Origin: Streptantibioticus silvisoli | GTDB taxonomy: Bacteria > Actinomycetota > Actinomycetes > Streptomycetales > Streptomycetaceae | Assembly (NCBI RefSeq): GCF_027947535.2 | Contig: NZ_JAAGKO020000032.1 | Location: 1 to 64,000, forward strand | Length of the DNA: 64,000 bases | Reading direction: 5' to 3' | Part shown: in pieces, positions 1-10,046 of the stretch | How the letters are laid out: every line of letters begins with the position of its first letter | Numbering within the stretch: the first letter of the stretch is position 1 | Position numbers and translations under genes: made by a program | The notes under the pieces: model-generated | Told to the model about the DNA's origin: nothing | Seen by the model: the letters and a program-made list of their open reading frames with translations, nothing else | The model's database searches: none

Positions 1-37
1 CGGGGTATCAACATATTTGGCGTTGACTTTTAGCACG

Positions 38-55
38 CTGTTGAGTTCTCAAGGA
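38..55 (-). promoter_or_regulatory. boxA-like antitermination element of the rRNA leader
   Basis: Minus-strand TCCTTGAGAACTCAACAG resembles the boxA-type NusB/NusE site found in Streptomyces and mycobacterial rRNA leaders. Its place in the leader, followed by the conserved GCGTGC block, supports an antitermination role for the rRNA transcript. Confidence 0.65.
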
Positions 56-168
56 ACGGAAGCTACCTTCGAGACCGTTTCACCGGCCGCTCCGGGCTTT
101 CCCTTCGGTGTCTCCGACTCTATCAGATTCAGCGGGACGCTTTATCCGGTGGAATTTCGGAGGTTTTG

Positions 169-196
169 CGCTCCGCCGAATTCCTTCGGTGGAGCG
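169..196 (-). other. 12-bp hairpin in the rRNA leader
   Basis: An inverted repeat with arms at 169-180 and 185-196 and a 4-base loop (one G-T pair) lies between the rRNA promoters and the conserved leader. No T-run follows on the minus strand, so it looks like a leader structure or processing signal rather than a terminator. Confidence 0.5.
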
Positions 197-262
197 AGAG
201 GGGCAGATCCTGCCCGGTGTCTCTATCGTATCGTATCAGATCCGATTGACGACAACCGTTCT

Positions 263-291
263 AACCTACCCTCCCCCTCACCCCGTGTCAA
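263..291 (-). promoter_or_regulatory. Upstream rRNA promoter, TTGACA-17-TAGGTT
   Basis: On the minus strand a perfect -35 hexamer TTGACA (286-291) is followed after 17 bases by TAGGTT (263-268), an optimal layout for the principal sigma factor HrdB. It points leftward toward the rRNA leader. A second, weaker candidate lies just downstream: TTGTCG (250-255) with GATACG (227-232), also 17 bases apart. A third -10-like TAGAGT lies at 117-122 within the conserved leader. Confidence 0.7.
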
Positions 292-339
292 CGGGGTTTG
301 CGAGGCGAGTTGAAGATTAGCAGCTCGCGAGGGGGCGAG

Positions 340-984
340 TCACATCGTGAACTCGGAGGGCGGGGACTCCAGGTCCTCCAACTCGACGCCGGGGGCGGAC
401 AGCACCACGTCGCCGGCCAGGTGGACGGCGTACTGCTCCCCCGTGTCGAGGGCCCTGACCTGGTATTCGTCCACGATCAGGGGGCCGTTGTCAGTGGCGT
501 GTGGTGTCCTGGCGACCAGCGACCAGGACTGGTCGACGGTGCGGGGTGCGAGGACCGGGGAGGTGAGGGCGATGAGGCGGATGCGGGTGGCCGGCGCGGT
601 GGGTGCCAGGCGCAGCAGCCGGGCTGTCGCGACCAGGAAGGCCGGCGAGGTGCCGGTGAAGGCGGGCACGGGGGCGTTGTGCTCCTCACCGCGGTCGTCG
701 GCGGGGTCCGCGCCCGGGGTGCCGGTGGCGGGGGCGGTGCGGACCCAGGTGACGCCGTCGAGCGCGGCGCCGCGGACCTGCCAGCCGCCGGCGTGCAGTT
801 CGAGCCGGATAGGCCGGCCCAGCTCGTCGGTCGTGAGGTCGACGGAGCCGGTGCCGGAACCGTCCGTCGCGGTGGTGCGGGCGGTGTAGCGCCAGCCGGA
901 GGGTCCGGTGGCGCAGTGGAAGTGCTCGTCGCCGAGGGGGGTGTGGTCGTGCGGATCATGGAACGAGTAGCGGCCGCGTGGCAT
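340..984 (-). CDS. Conserved hypothetical protein
   Basis: A 214-residue soluble protein starting MPRGRYSFHDP. I do not recognise the family. It has no signal peptide or membrane segment. The sequence is rich in beta-type segments, with a central Ala-Arg-rich stretch, and reads GRPIRLELHAGGWQVRGA near residues 56-73, suggesting a beta-barrel or sandwich fold. The start is an ATG at 982-984; no other in-frame start is better. It lies between the rRNA promoter and ahcY, same strand as ahcY but separated by a GC-rich hairpin, so it is probably transcribed on its own. Function unknown. Confidence 0.7.
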   Translation of the reverse strand: MPRGRYSFHDPHDHTPLGDEHFHCATGPSGWRYTARTTATDGSGTGSVDLTTDELGRPIRLELHAGGWQVRGAALDGVTWVRTAPATGTPGADPADDRGEEHNAPVPAFTGTSPAFLVATARLLRLAPTAPATRIRLIALTSPVLAPRTVDQSWSLVARTPHATDNGPLIVDEYQVRALDTGEQYAVHLAGDVVLSAPGVELEDLESPPSEFTM

Positions 985-1013
985 GGTCGGGGCTTTCGGT
1001 TCGCCAACGGGCG

Positions 1014-1044
1014 GGGCCCCCGCCGGAGAAGCCGACGGGGGCCC
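1014..1044 (-). terminator. Probable terminator downstream of ahcY
   Basis: A 9-bp GC-only inverted repeat, GGGCCCCCG (1014-1022) and CGGGGGCCC (1036-1044), sits about 20 bases past the ahcY stop. There is no U-run, as is usual for Streptomyces hairpin terminators. Confidence 0.5.
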
Positions 1045-1065
1045 GCGCTCGGGGGGTGCGGAACG

Positions 1066-2733
<1,668 letters not shown>

Positions 2734-2805
2734 CTACACCGGTGGGCGCGTTCGGTGGAGGCAGCTTTGGGCCACAAGGCCGAATCCAGCGGGTCGGGCG
2801 GGGTG

Positions 2806-3750
2806 TTACGGCTGCTCTGCGGTGCCCGGCGGGGCGGCGGTGCCGTGGTGGATGTCGGGTTCGAGGTAGATGACGCGGGCGATCGGCACGGCCGTGCGGA
2901 TGCGGGCCTCGGCGGCGTCGATGGCGGCGGCGACCTGGGCGGCGGTGTCGTCGTGGCGTACCGCGATCTTGGCGGCGACCAGGAGTTCCTCGGGGCCGAG
3001 GTGCAGGGTGCGCATGTGGATGACGCCGGTGACGGTGGCGTGGTCGACGGCGGCGGCGCGGATGGCGGTGACGGTCTCCGGTCCCGCGGCCTCACCGAGC
3101 AGCAGGGACTTGGTCTCGGCGGCGAGGACGAGGGCGATGCAGACCAGCAGGGTGCCGATGCACAGGGTGCCGGCGCCGTCCCAGACGCCGTCGTGGGTGA
3201 GCACCGCCAGGCCGACGCCGGCCAGGGCGAGGACCAGGCCGATGAGGGCGCCGAAGTCCTCCAGCAGGACGACGGGCAGTTCGGGGGCCTTGGCGCGGCG
3301 GATGAACTGCACCCAGCTCTGGCTGCCGCGCAGGTCCTGCGCCTCGCGCATGGCGGTGCGGAAGGAGAAGCCCTCGGCGAGTATGGCGAAGATCAGCACG
3401 CCCACCGGCCAGTACCAGTCGTCGACGGGGTGCGGGTGGCGGACCTTCTCGAAGCCCTCGTAGAGCGCGAAGACGCCGCCGAGGGTGAACAGGACGACGG
3501 AGACCAGGAAGCCGAAGACGTAGCGCTCGCGGCCGTAGCCGAAGGGGTGTTCGTCGGTGGCGGCCTTCTTGGCGCGTTTGCCGCCGATCAGGAGCAGGAC
3601 CTGGTTGCCGGAGTCGGCGAGGGAGTGCACGCCTTCGGCCAGCATGGAGGACGAGCCGCTGAAGGCGAACGCCACGAATTTGCTGGCGGCGATGGCGAGG
3701 TTGGCTCCGAGGGCGGCGATGATCGCCCTGTTTCCGCCGGACGCGCTCAT
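2806..3750 (-). CDS. Cation diffusion facilitator family transporter
   Basis: A 314-residue membrane protein of the CDF family, which exports Zn2+ or other divalent metals in exchange for protons. The N-terminal half carries the signature HSLADSGNQ (about residues 42-50), with the H-x3-D metal site of membrane segment II. A second acidic site, EDFGALIG, lies in segment V. About six hydrophobic segments are followed by a roughly 90-residue cytoplasmic domain with HMRTLHLGPEELLVAAK. The loop after segment II contains ATDEHPFGYGRERY, typical of the family. It sits in the leftward series between manA and ahcY, with a 54-base gap to manA. Metal specificity cannot be told from sequence. Confidence 0.9.
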   Translation of the reverse strand: MSASGGNRAIIAALGANLAIAASKFVAFAFSGSSSMLAEGVHSLADSGNQVLLLIGGKRAKKAATDEHPFGYGRERYVFGFLVSVVLFTLGGVFALYEGFEKVRHPHPVDDWYWPVGVLIFAILAEGFSFRTAMREAQDLRGSQSWVQFIRRAKAPELPVVLLEDFGALIGLVLALAGVGLAVLTHDGVWDGAGTLCIGTLLVCIALVLAAETKSLLLGEAAGPETVTAIRAAAVDHATVTGVIHMRTLHLGPEELLVAAKIAVRHDDTAAQVAAAIDAAEARIRTAVPIARVIYLEPDIHHGTAAPPGTAEQP

Positions 3751-3804
3751 GGGTGCGGGGGTTCCTTCCGTGGGCGAGTGGCCGCGTGGGGCCGGTGCGG
3801 TGGG

Positions 3805-5016
3805 TCAGACGCGTACGGTGGCGCGGAAGACCGTGCCGTCGCCGGCCGCGGTGGCGTGTTCGCCGGCCCGCAGGTAGGCGGATTCGCCGGGGCCGAGGGT
3901 GAGTGGGGTGCCGTCGGCGGCGGTGAGGGTGGCGTGCCCGGCGACGCACAGCACGATCTGCGGGGTGCGGTGGTCCAGGGCGCGGGGTGCGGCGGCCGGG
4001 TCGAGGTCGTGGCGGGAGAGCCGGAACTCGTCGATGGGCGCGTCGTAGAGCTGCTCGCCGGCCGGGCCGTCCGGGGCGGACGGGCGCAGGACGCCGGGGG
4101 CGGTGGGCTCGAAGCGGACGACGCGCAGGAGTTCGGGGACGTCGATGTGCTTGGGGGTCAGGCCGCAGCGCAGGACGTTGTCGGAGTTGGCCATGATCTC
4201 GACGCCGAGGCCGTCGAAGTAGGCGTGCGGGATGCCGGCGCCGAGGTAGAGGGCGTCACCGGGCTGGAGGGTGACGTGGTTGAGCAGCATGCCGGCGATG
4301 ACGCCCGGGTCGCCGGGGAAGGCTTCGGCGGCGCGGGCGTACGCGGCGTAGGCGGCGGCGTGCGGGGCGTCGGGTTCGTCGGCGGCGAGGCGGGCGGCGG
4401 CCCGGGCGGCGCGGGTGACGACCGGGGCGAGGGTGTCGCGGTCGGCGGTGAGGATCGCGGCGAGGACCTCGCGCAGGGCGTCGCCGTGCGGGCGGGCGCG
4501 CAGCAGGTCGGCCCAGGGCTTGAGCTCACCGATGTCGAGCCGTTCGATGAGGTCGGCGGCCTCGGCGGGCGGGCGGAAGCCGCACAGGCCGTTGAACGGG
4601 CCGAGGGCGCAGATGAGTTCGGGTTTGTGGTTGGGGTCGCGGTAGTTGCGGTCGGGGGCGTCGGCCGGGATGCCGCGGGCCTGCTCGTCGGCGTATCCGG
4701 CGCGGGCCTGGTCGAGGTCGGGGTGGACCTGGACGGACAGCGGGGTGCCGGCGGCGAGGATCTTCAGCAGGAACGGCAGGCGGGGGCCGAAGCGGTCGAC
4801 GACGGCGTCGCCGAGTTCGCCGCGCGGGTCGGCGTCGATGAGGGCGTCGAGCGGGACCGGTCCGTCGCCGCGGTCGACCCGGGAGGGGGCGCCGGGGTGG
4901 GCGCCCATCCACATCTCGGCCTGCGGTTCGCCGGTGGGTTCGGTGCCGAGCAGTCCGGGGATGGCGGTGGTCGAACCCCAGGCGTACGGGCGCACGGTGG
5001 TGACGAGGCGGTCCAT
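3805..5016 (-). CDS. manA: Mannose-6-phosphate isomerase, class I
   Basis: This zinc enzyme interconverts fructose-6-phosphate and mannose-6-phosphate, feeding GDP-mannose synthesis with ManB for mannosylated lipids, glycoproteins and wall polymers. The 403-residue protein has the type I cupin motifs: EMWMGAHPGAPS, LSVQVHPDLDQA, DPNHKPELICAL and YLGAGIPHAY, which hold the Zn ligands and substrate site. The start is ATG at 5014-5016 (MDRLVTTVRPYAWGS, the canonical N-terminus). It lies downstream of the SIS gene with manB further upstream on the same strand, a conserved actinobacterial cluster. Confidence 0.95.
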   Translation of the reverse strand: MDRLVTTVRPYAWGSTTAIPGLLGTEPTGEPQAEMWMGAHPGAPSRVDRGDGPVPLDALIDADPRGELGDAVVDRFGPRLPFLLKILAAGTPLSVQVHPDLDQARAGYADEQARGIPADAPDRNYRDPNHKPELICALGPFNGLCGFRPPAEAADLIERLDIGELKPWADLLRARPHGDALREVLAAILTADRDTLAPVVTRAARAAARLAADEPDAPHAAAYAAYARAAEAFPGDPGVIAGMLLNHVTLQPGDALYLGAGIPHAYFDGLGVEIMANSDNVLRCGLTPKHIDVPELLRVVRFEPTAPGVLRPSAPDGPAGEQLYDAPIDEFRLSRHDLDPAAAPRALDHRTPQIVLCVAGHATLTAADGTPLTLGPGESAYLRAGEHATAAGDGTVFRATVRV

Positions 5017-5160
5017 GCGGTCGGGTCTTCCCTCTCTCGGGCTTCTCAGGCGTTCAGCCGTGGAAACGGTGCGGTGTGCGGTGCGGCGGCCGGCCGGTGG
5101 TGCCGGGACGGCGGGCCCCGGGGCGGGCGGGTGCGCGGCAGGGGGTCGTGCGGCGGCCGG

Positions 5161-6294
5161 TCATGCGGGGGTGTCCCCGGTCGGGGTGAGCGCGAGGTAG
5201 GCGGCGGCGAACTCGGTGAGCGCGAGGAGTTCGGCGAGGGCTTCGAGCCGGTCGCCGGGCGGCGCGTCGAGCTGGGTGACGGGGGTGCCGCGGTCGTCGG
5301 CGGCGGCGCGGGCGGCTATGAGGGCGCGGGGGCCCGCGGTGTCGCCGGGTTCGCGGAACAGCACGGCGCGGGGGCGCAGGGTGTCGGGTTCCTCGACGCG
5401 GTCGCGGAAGAAGTCGTCGAGGTCGTCGTCCGCCGGGGCGGTCCGGCCGTGGGTGACGAGCAGGGCGCCGTGGACGGTGAGCGCCTCGGGCAGCGCGGCG
5501 GCGAGCGCGGGGCGGCCGGCCCGGGCGGTGAGCAGGTCGGCGAAGCGGCGGGCGACCGCCTCGGTGCCGGGGCCGGAACTCCACAACAGCGGGAGGTGGT
5601 CGGCGAGTTCGGTGGTGAGGGTCTTGGCGGGGTTGCCGTAGGTGTCGGCGGCCGGGCCGAAGCGGGTGGCGGCGGTGTCGAGGCGGTCGGCGATGGCCGC
5701 CAGGGTGCCGGGCGGCGCGGACAGCAGGCCGATGCGGTCGCTCAGCGCGAGCAGCGGGGTCAGCTGCGCCCAGAAGGTGCCGGGGTCGGTGCCCGGCTCG
5801 CCGTGCGGTGCGGTGGCGAACGGCAGCAGGAAGCCGCGGGCCTGCTGGAGGGCGGCGCCGAGCGGGCCGGCGGCCGGGGTGACGGCGCTGATCGTGCAGC
5901 CGCGCCGGTAGGCCTGTTCGACCAGGAGGGCGAGGCCGGGTTCGGTGCCGTCGGCGGTGGCGATCAGCAGCAGGTCGAGCGGGCCGGCCCAGCCGGGCAG
6001 CGTCCAGCGGCGTTCGCGTGCGGTGGGCGCGTCGCCGGTGGCGGGCAGCGGCAGCACCGGGCAGGCGGCGAGGGCGCCGAGCAGGTCGGCGAGGCGCCGG
6101 GGGGTGTCGCCGGGGCCGGCGACCAGGACGGTGCGGGGGCGGCCGTCGGGCTTGAGGTCGCCGACGCCGGCCTCGGCGGCGAGCCGGGCGGCGGTGCGCA
6201 CCCGGGCGCCGGCCGACGCGGCGCCGCGCAGCAGCCCGGTGGTGTCGGCGCGGGCGAGGTCGTCGGGGCGGTCGAGCAGCGACTCGTCGAACAT
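5161..6294 (-). CDS. SIS-domain protein, phosphomannose isomerase-like
   Basis: A 377-residue cytosolic protein with an N-terminal region (MFDESLLDRPDDLARADTTG), a nucleotide/sugar-binding core (RTVLVAGPGDTPRRLADLL) and a C-terminal half of bacterial phospho-glucose/mannose isomerase type (about residues 200-375, e.g. LPLLWSSGPGTEAVARRFADLL). The family resembles archaeal bifunctional phosphoglucose/phosphomannose isomerases, but activity in actinobacteria is not settled. The start at 6292-6294 follows a clear SD (GGAGGA, about 5 bases upstream); the long upstream extension is not conserved. Lying between manA and manB suggests a role in mannose-phosphate flux or its regulation. Confidence 0.85.
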   Translation of the reverse strand: MFDESLLDRPDDLARADTTGLLRGAASAGARVRTAARLAAEAGVGDLKPDGRPRTVLVAGPGDTPRRLADLLGALAACPVLPLPATGDAPTARERRWTLPGWAGPLDLLLIATADGTEPGLALLVEQAYRRGCTISAVTPAAGPLGAALQQARGFLLPFATAPHGEPGTDPGTFWAQLTPLLALSDRIGLLSAPPGTLAAIADRLDTAATRFGPAADTYGNPAKTLTTELADHLPLLWSSGPGTEAVARRFADLLTARAGRPALAAALPEALTVHGALLVTHGRTAPADDDLDDFFRDRVEEPDTLRPRAVLFREPGDTAGPRALIAARAAADDRGTPVTQLDAPPGDRLEALAELLALTEFAAAYLALTPTGDTPA

Positions 6295-6413
6295 GGGGTC
6301 CTCCGGCCTCGGGGCGGCCTCGTACCGCCCTGTTCCTACCGTCGTACGGTCCTGCCGCCGGCGTCGGGCGCGGCCGGCGGCGGGGGCGGTGGTGCGGGTG
6401 GACCGCGGGGCGG

Positions 6414-6596
6414 TCAGGCGGGGCGGCGGGCCTCGTCGACGAGCAGGACCGGGATGTCGTCGCGGACCGGGTACGCCAGGCCGCAGGTGTCGGAGGTGCA
6501 GATCAGCTCGGGGTCGGCGTCCGGCTCGCTCTCCCGCAGCGGCGCGTGGCAGGCGGGGCAGGCGAGGATGTCCAGCAGGCTGGCTTCGAGCGGCAT
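6414..6596 (-). CDS. Trm112-like zinc-ribbon protein
   Basis: A 60-residue protein of the Trm112/UPF0434 type. It contains CPACHAPL (two Cys) and a second pair at ICTSDTCGLAYP, then the family ending VRDDIPVLLVDEAR. In eukaryotes and archaea Trm112 activates several methyltransferases; in bacteria the small protein is usually uncharacterised. Both cysteine pairs are present here, so zinc binding is plausible. It lies between the SIS protein and manB, as in other Streptomyces. Confidence 0.88.
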   Translation of the reverse strand: MPLEASLLDILACPACHAPLRESEPDADPELICTSDTCGLAYPVRDDIPVLLVDEARRPA

Positions 6597-6873
6597 GGGC
6601 GGTCCTCTTCGCGGGTGGTCTCGTCCGGACTGCGGTGCGTCCCGGTGCCGTTCGGTGAACGGGGGCCGGGGCGCGCGGCCAGCCCAGACTACCGCTGATG
6701 GGGTGACGTCCGGGGGCCGGGCGGTGATGCCCGGCCCCGGGAAGGGCGGTACGCGGGCGCGGTGCGCCGCGTACCGCGCGCGTCCGTGTCACCCCCCGTG
6801 TCACCACCCGTGGCACCCTGCCGACCTGGGCCGTTGTCCTTCGCGGCCCCGGCCGGCCCGGACCGGCCGGGGG

Positions 6874-8235
6874 TCAGGCGCGCACGATGGCGAGGACCTC
6901 GTCGCGCAGGCGGTCGACCCCGGCGTCGTCGCGGGCCTCGACGTTGAGCCGCAGCAGGGGCTCGGTGTTGGACGGGCGCAGGTTGAACCACCAGTCGGGC
7001 CCGGTGACGGTGAGGCCGTCGAGGTCGTCGAAGGTGACGCCGTCGCGGCCGTCGAAGGCGGCGCGGACCGCGGCGGCGCGGCCGGCCTGGTCCTCGACGG
7101 TGGAGTTGATCTCGCCGGAGGAGGCGTAGCGGTCGTAGGCGGCGACGAGTTCGGACAGCGGGCGGTCCTGCTCGCCGAGCGCGGCCAGGACGTGCAGGGC
7201 GGCGAGCATGCCGGTGTCGGCGTTCCAGAAGTCGCGGAAGTAGTAGTGCGCGGAGTGCTCGCCGCCGAAGATGGCGCCGGTGCGGGCCATCTCGCCCTTG
7301 ATGAAGGAGTGGCCGACGCGGGTGCGCACCGGGATGCCGCCGGCTTCCTTGACGATCTCCGGCACCGACCAGGAGGTGATCAGGTTGTGGATGATCGTGC
7401 CGGTCCCGCCGTTCCTGGCCAGTTCGCGGGAGGCGACCAGGGCGGTGATGGCGGAGGGCTTGACGGGTTCGCCGCGTTCGTCGACGACGAAGCAGCGGTC
7501 GGCGTCGCCGTCGAAGGCGAGGCCGAGGTCGGCGCCGGCCTCGCGGACGGCGGCCTGCAGGTCGGTGATGTTCTTCGGGTCGAGCGGGTTGGCCTCGTGG
7601 TTGGGGAACGTGCCGTCCAGCTCGAAGTACATCGGCACGACGTCCAGCGGCAGGCCGTCCAGGACGGTGGGCACGGTGTGGCCGCTCATGCCGTTGCCGG
7701 CGTCGACGACGACCTTGAGCGGGCGGATGCCGGTGAGGTCGACCAGGCCGCGCAGGTGGGCGGAGTAGTCGGCGAGGACGTCCTGGTCGGTGCCGCCGCC
7801 GGGGGTGGCGTCGGTGGCGGGCGGCCCGGAGACGGCCCACTCCTCGGTGAGGCGGCGGATGTCGTCGAGCCCGGTGTCCTGGCCGACCGGGGTGGCGCCG
7901 GCCCGGCACATCTTGATGCCGTTGTACTGGGCCGGGTTGTGGCTGGCGGTGAACATGGCGCCGGGGATGCCGAGCGCGCCGGAGGCGTAGTACAGCTCGT
8001 CGGTGGAGCACAGGCCGATCCGCACGACGTCGGCGCCCCGGGAGGCGGCGCCGCGGCCGAAGGCCTGCGACAGGCCGGGGGAGGACGGGCGCATGTCGTG
8101 TCCGATGACGATGCGGGAGGCGTCGGTGACGGTGACGAAGGCGGCGCCGAACAGTTCGGCGAGCGTCTCGTCCCACTGGTCGGGGACGACGCCCCGGACG
8201 TCGTACGCCTTCACGAGTTGCGTCAGATCGGGCAC
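6874..8235 (-). CDS. manB: Phosphomannomutase/phosphoglucomutase
   Basis: This enzyme converts mannose-6-phosphate to mannose-1-phosphate (and often glucose-6-P to glucose-1-P), the step after ManA toward GDP-mannose. The protein is 453 residues. It has the phosphoserine loop TASHNP (Ser98), the Mg-binding DGDADRC loop, the sugar-binding GGEHSAHYYF and the C-terminal phosphate-binding RPSNTEPLLRLNVE. A TTG-initiated extension reaches 8256, but the GTG at 8233-8235 (VPDLTQLVKAYDVRG) has a well-placed GGAG 6 bases upstream and matches the usual N-terminus. Orthologous to PmmA of mycobacteria, judged by synteny. Confidence 0.94.
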   Translation of the reverse strand: MPDLTQLVKAYDVRGVVPDQWDETLAELFGAAFVTVTDASRIVIGHDMRPSSPGLSQAFGRGAASRGADVVRIGLCSTDELYYASGALGIPGAMFTASHNPAQYNGIKMCRAGATPVGQDTGLDDIRRLTEEWAVSGPPATDATPGGGTDQDVLADYSAHLRGLVDLTGIRPLKVVVDAGNGMSGHTVPTVLDGLPLDVVPMYFELDGTFPNHEANPLDPKNITDLQAAVREAGADLGLAFDGDADRCFVVDERGEPVKPSAITALVASRELARNGGTGTIIHNLITSWSVPEIVKEAGGIPVRTRVGHSFIKGEMARTGAIFGGEHSAHYYFRDFWNADTGMLAALHVLAALGEQDRPLSELVAAYDRYASSGEINSTVEDQAGRAAAVRAAFDGRDGVTFDDLDGLTVTGPDWWFNLRPSNTEPLLRLNVEARDDAGVDRLRDEVLAIVRA

Positions 8236-8399
8236 AGCTGGCTCCAGGTTGAACAAGCGCGGGGCGGCGCGTCGGGTGATACGACGGCGTCAAACCTACC
8301 GGCCGGGGCCGCGGTGGCCGGCAGGCCGGTCGGCGCGGGGCCGCCGTACCGCCCGGCGGCCGGGCGGTACGGGGTCGCACGGGCGGGGGTGACGGCGGG

Positions 8400-8660
8400 T
8401 CACGGGGGCTGACGGCGGGGACGGCTGATGGCGGCGGGCGTCCCGGGCGGTGCGGATGTCCCGGGCGGCGGGCCGGTGCGGGCGGAGGTGGCTCATGCGG
8501 GCGCGGGCGCGGGCCGCGCGACCGGTGCGGAGGCGGCTCACGCGGGACGCGGGCGGCGCGACCGGTGCGGAGGCGGCTCACGCGGGACGCGGGCGGCGCG
8601 ACCGGTGCGACCGGTGCGGAGGCGTACCCGGCGGAGGCGACTCACGCGGGACGCGGCCGA
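8400..8660. repeat. 40-bp tandem repeat in the manB/DUF3499 gap
   Basis: The gap of almost 500 bases between the manB start and the end of the DUF3499 gene holds no convincing gene. It contains an almost exact 40-bp direct repeat (the block beginning ACCGGTGCGGAGGCGG at 8521 recurs at 8561) and shorter flanking fragments such as GGCTCACGCGGGACGC and CCGGGCGGTGCGGA up to about 8660. Reading frames over it are low-complexity Ala/Arg/Gly and are not genes. Confidence 0.8.
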
Positions 8661-8728
8661 CGCGGGCGGACCGGACCACTGCCGCAGGCCCCTACGGGCC
8701 GGGCCGCAAGCGCTGCCGGCCGGAAGTC

Positions 8729-9097
8729 CTACTGGTCGGGTGAGCGCAGGACGCGCAGGTGGCCGCGGCGGGCGACCTCGACGGGGTCGCCGTCGCGGGA
8801 GCCGGGGGGCGCGGGGCGTTCCTGGGGGCGGGCGGCCTCGCGGACGGCGTTGGCCAAGGCTTCGAGGTCGTCGCCGCTGGGGCGGGCCGGGCCGGTGTCG
8901 ACGGCGAGCCGGACGACCTCCCAGCCGCGCGGCGCGGTGAGCCGGTCGGAGTGCTGGGAGCACAGGTCGTAGCAGTGCGGCTCGGCGTAGGTGGCGAGGG
9001 GGCCGAGGACGGCTGTGGAGTCCGCGTAGACGTACGTCAGCGTCGCGACGGCCGGGCGGCCGCACGCGGTGCGCGAACAACGACGTACAGGGCTCAC
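8729..9097 (-). CDS. DUF3499 family protein
   Basis: A 122-residue actinobacterial protein of unknown function, always found between manB and whiB2-type genes. The N-terminus has two Cys (VRRCSRTACGRPAVATL) and a further pair at HCYDLCSQHSDRL, giving a probable zinc-binding site. The ending PMEV/PVEVARRGHLRVLRSPD is characteristic. The start chosen is GTG at 9095-9097 (VSPVRRCSRTACG). Upstream in-frame sequence encoding ESRRGPLKSAVPSNV also looks conserved in other Streptomyces, so a longer form cannot be excluded. No strong SD is visible. The gene is divergent from the zincin-like gene. Confidence 0.85.
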   Translation of the reverse strand: MSPVRRCSRTACGRPAVATLTYVYADSTAVLGPLATYAEPHCYDLCSQHSDRLTAPRGWEVVRLAVDTGPARPSGDDLEALANAVREAARPQERPAPPGSRDGDPVEVARRGHLRVLRSPDQ

Positions 9098-9460
9098 GAC
9101 GTTGGACGGTACCGCACTCTTGAGCGGGCCGCGACGACTCTCGGCGACCTCGTCCGGTCGTGTCGTCGCGGCGGCCCGCGGTAGGCCGTTCTCGTGACCG
9201 GCGCCGAGCTGCGGCGCGGGGGTCGCGGGCCCGGACGGCGCGGGCGCGGCGGTCACGAAACGTCACCGATCGTGTCGCGGACCGTACCGCGAGTGGTCGC
9301 GAACGGGGATGCGATCGGTCCGGTTTGGGTAGTGAACGCGCATTGCGGGACATCACCGGGGTTGTACGCCGGGCGGCCGGGGCCGTCACGAGGGGGCCGC
9401 GAGCGGTGTGGTCGTGCCGGGGGGCACGGGGAGGGGAGGGCGGCGGCTACGCTGCACGTG

Positions 9461-10024
9461 ATGGACATGTCCGTTCCGCCTCACGCGCCCGGCCCGACGC
9501 CCGGCCCGCACTCGGGCCAGGCGTCGGGTCAGCCTTCCGGCCAGCCGTCGGGAGCCGCCTCCGGCCCGGCGCCGGGTCAGCCGTCCCCGGCGGTGCCGGG
9601 GCGTCCGGTGCGCCGCCGCGACCGGCACGGCCGCGGTATGCGCGGCCCGGTCGCTCCCCCGCAGGTGCCGCTGTCGGTCAGCAGGTCCGACGCCTTCGAC
9701 GATCTGGTGCGCGATGCCGCCGACCGCCTGGAGCGGCGGTGGCCGCAGCTGGCGGAGGTGGAGTTCGCGGTGCAGGAGGTGCCGCCGCCGCCCGGGTCCG
9801 GTCAGGAGCCGGACGACGTGGTGCCGCTGGGCCGGCTGATCCCGGCGGGCGCGCCGGGCCGCGGGTCGCCGAACCGGATCGTGGTCTACCGCCGCCCGGT
9901 CGAGGTGCGGGCCAAGGGCCGCGAGGAGCGGGCGCTGCTGGTGCACGAGGTCGTCGTGGAGCAGGTCGCGGAGCTGCTGGGGCTGTCCCCCGAGTCCGTC
10001 GACCCCCGGTACGGCGAGGAGTGA
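9461..10024 (+). CDS. Metallopeptidase-like (minimal zincin) family protein
   Basis: A 187-residue protein with a 60-residue Pro/Gly/Ser-rich N-terminal region containing GQPSGQPSG-type repeats, followed by a compact alpha/beta domain of the actinobacterial zincin-like family. The would-be metal helix reads LLVHEVVVEQVAELLGLSPE. It has His-Glu but the second His of HExxH is replaced, so catalysis is doubtful. The likely start is ATG 9461: a -10 box TACGCT (9448-9453) ends 7 bases upstream, giving a leaderless mRNA, and there is no SD. The position matches Rv3259 of M. tuberculosis (from memory). Confidence 0.75.
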   Translation: MDMSVPPHAPGPTPGPHSGQASGQPSGQPSGAASGPAPGQPSPAVPGRPVRRRDRHGRGMRGPVAPPQVPLSVSRSDAFDDLVRDAADRLERRWPQLAEVEFAVQEVPPPPGSGQEPDDVVPLGRLIPAGAPGRGSPNRIVVYRRPVEVRAKGREERALLVHEVVVEQVAELLGLSPESVDPRYGEE

Positions 10025-10046
10025 CGGTCGCGGGGGACCGCGGCGG

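Larger units (their letters stand above)
1..300 (-). promoter_or_regulatory. rRNA operon leader and promoter region (16S gene lies off the left edge)
   Basis: Read on the minus strand, the stretch from about 60 down to 1 matches the familiar Streptomyces 16S leader: a boxA-like element, then GCGTGCTAAAAGTCAACGCC and TGTTGATACCCCG. The 16S gene itself would start a little further left, outside the window. Between 60 and 300 there are several promoter-like elements, as expected for the multi-promoter rrn operons of Streptomyces. No protein gene is supported here. Identification is from memory of the leader sequence; confidence is high because several separate blocks agree in order and strand. 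Confidence 0.85.

Noticed and set aside
8400-8660. CRISPR-like array in the manB upstream repeats
   Set aside because: Units are directly tandem without unique spacers, and no cas genes are present. The same applies to the other arrays in the window.
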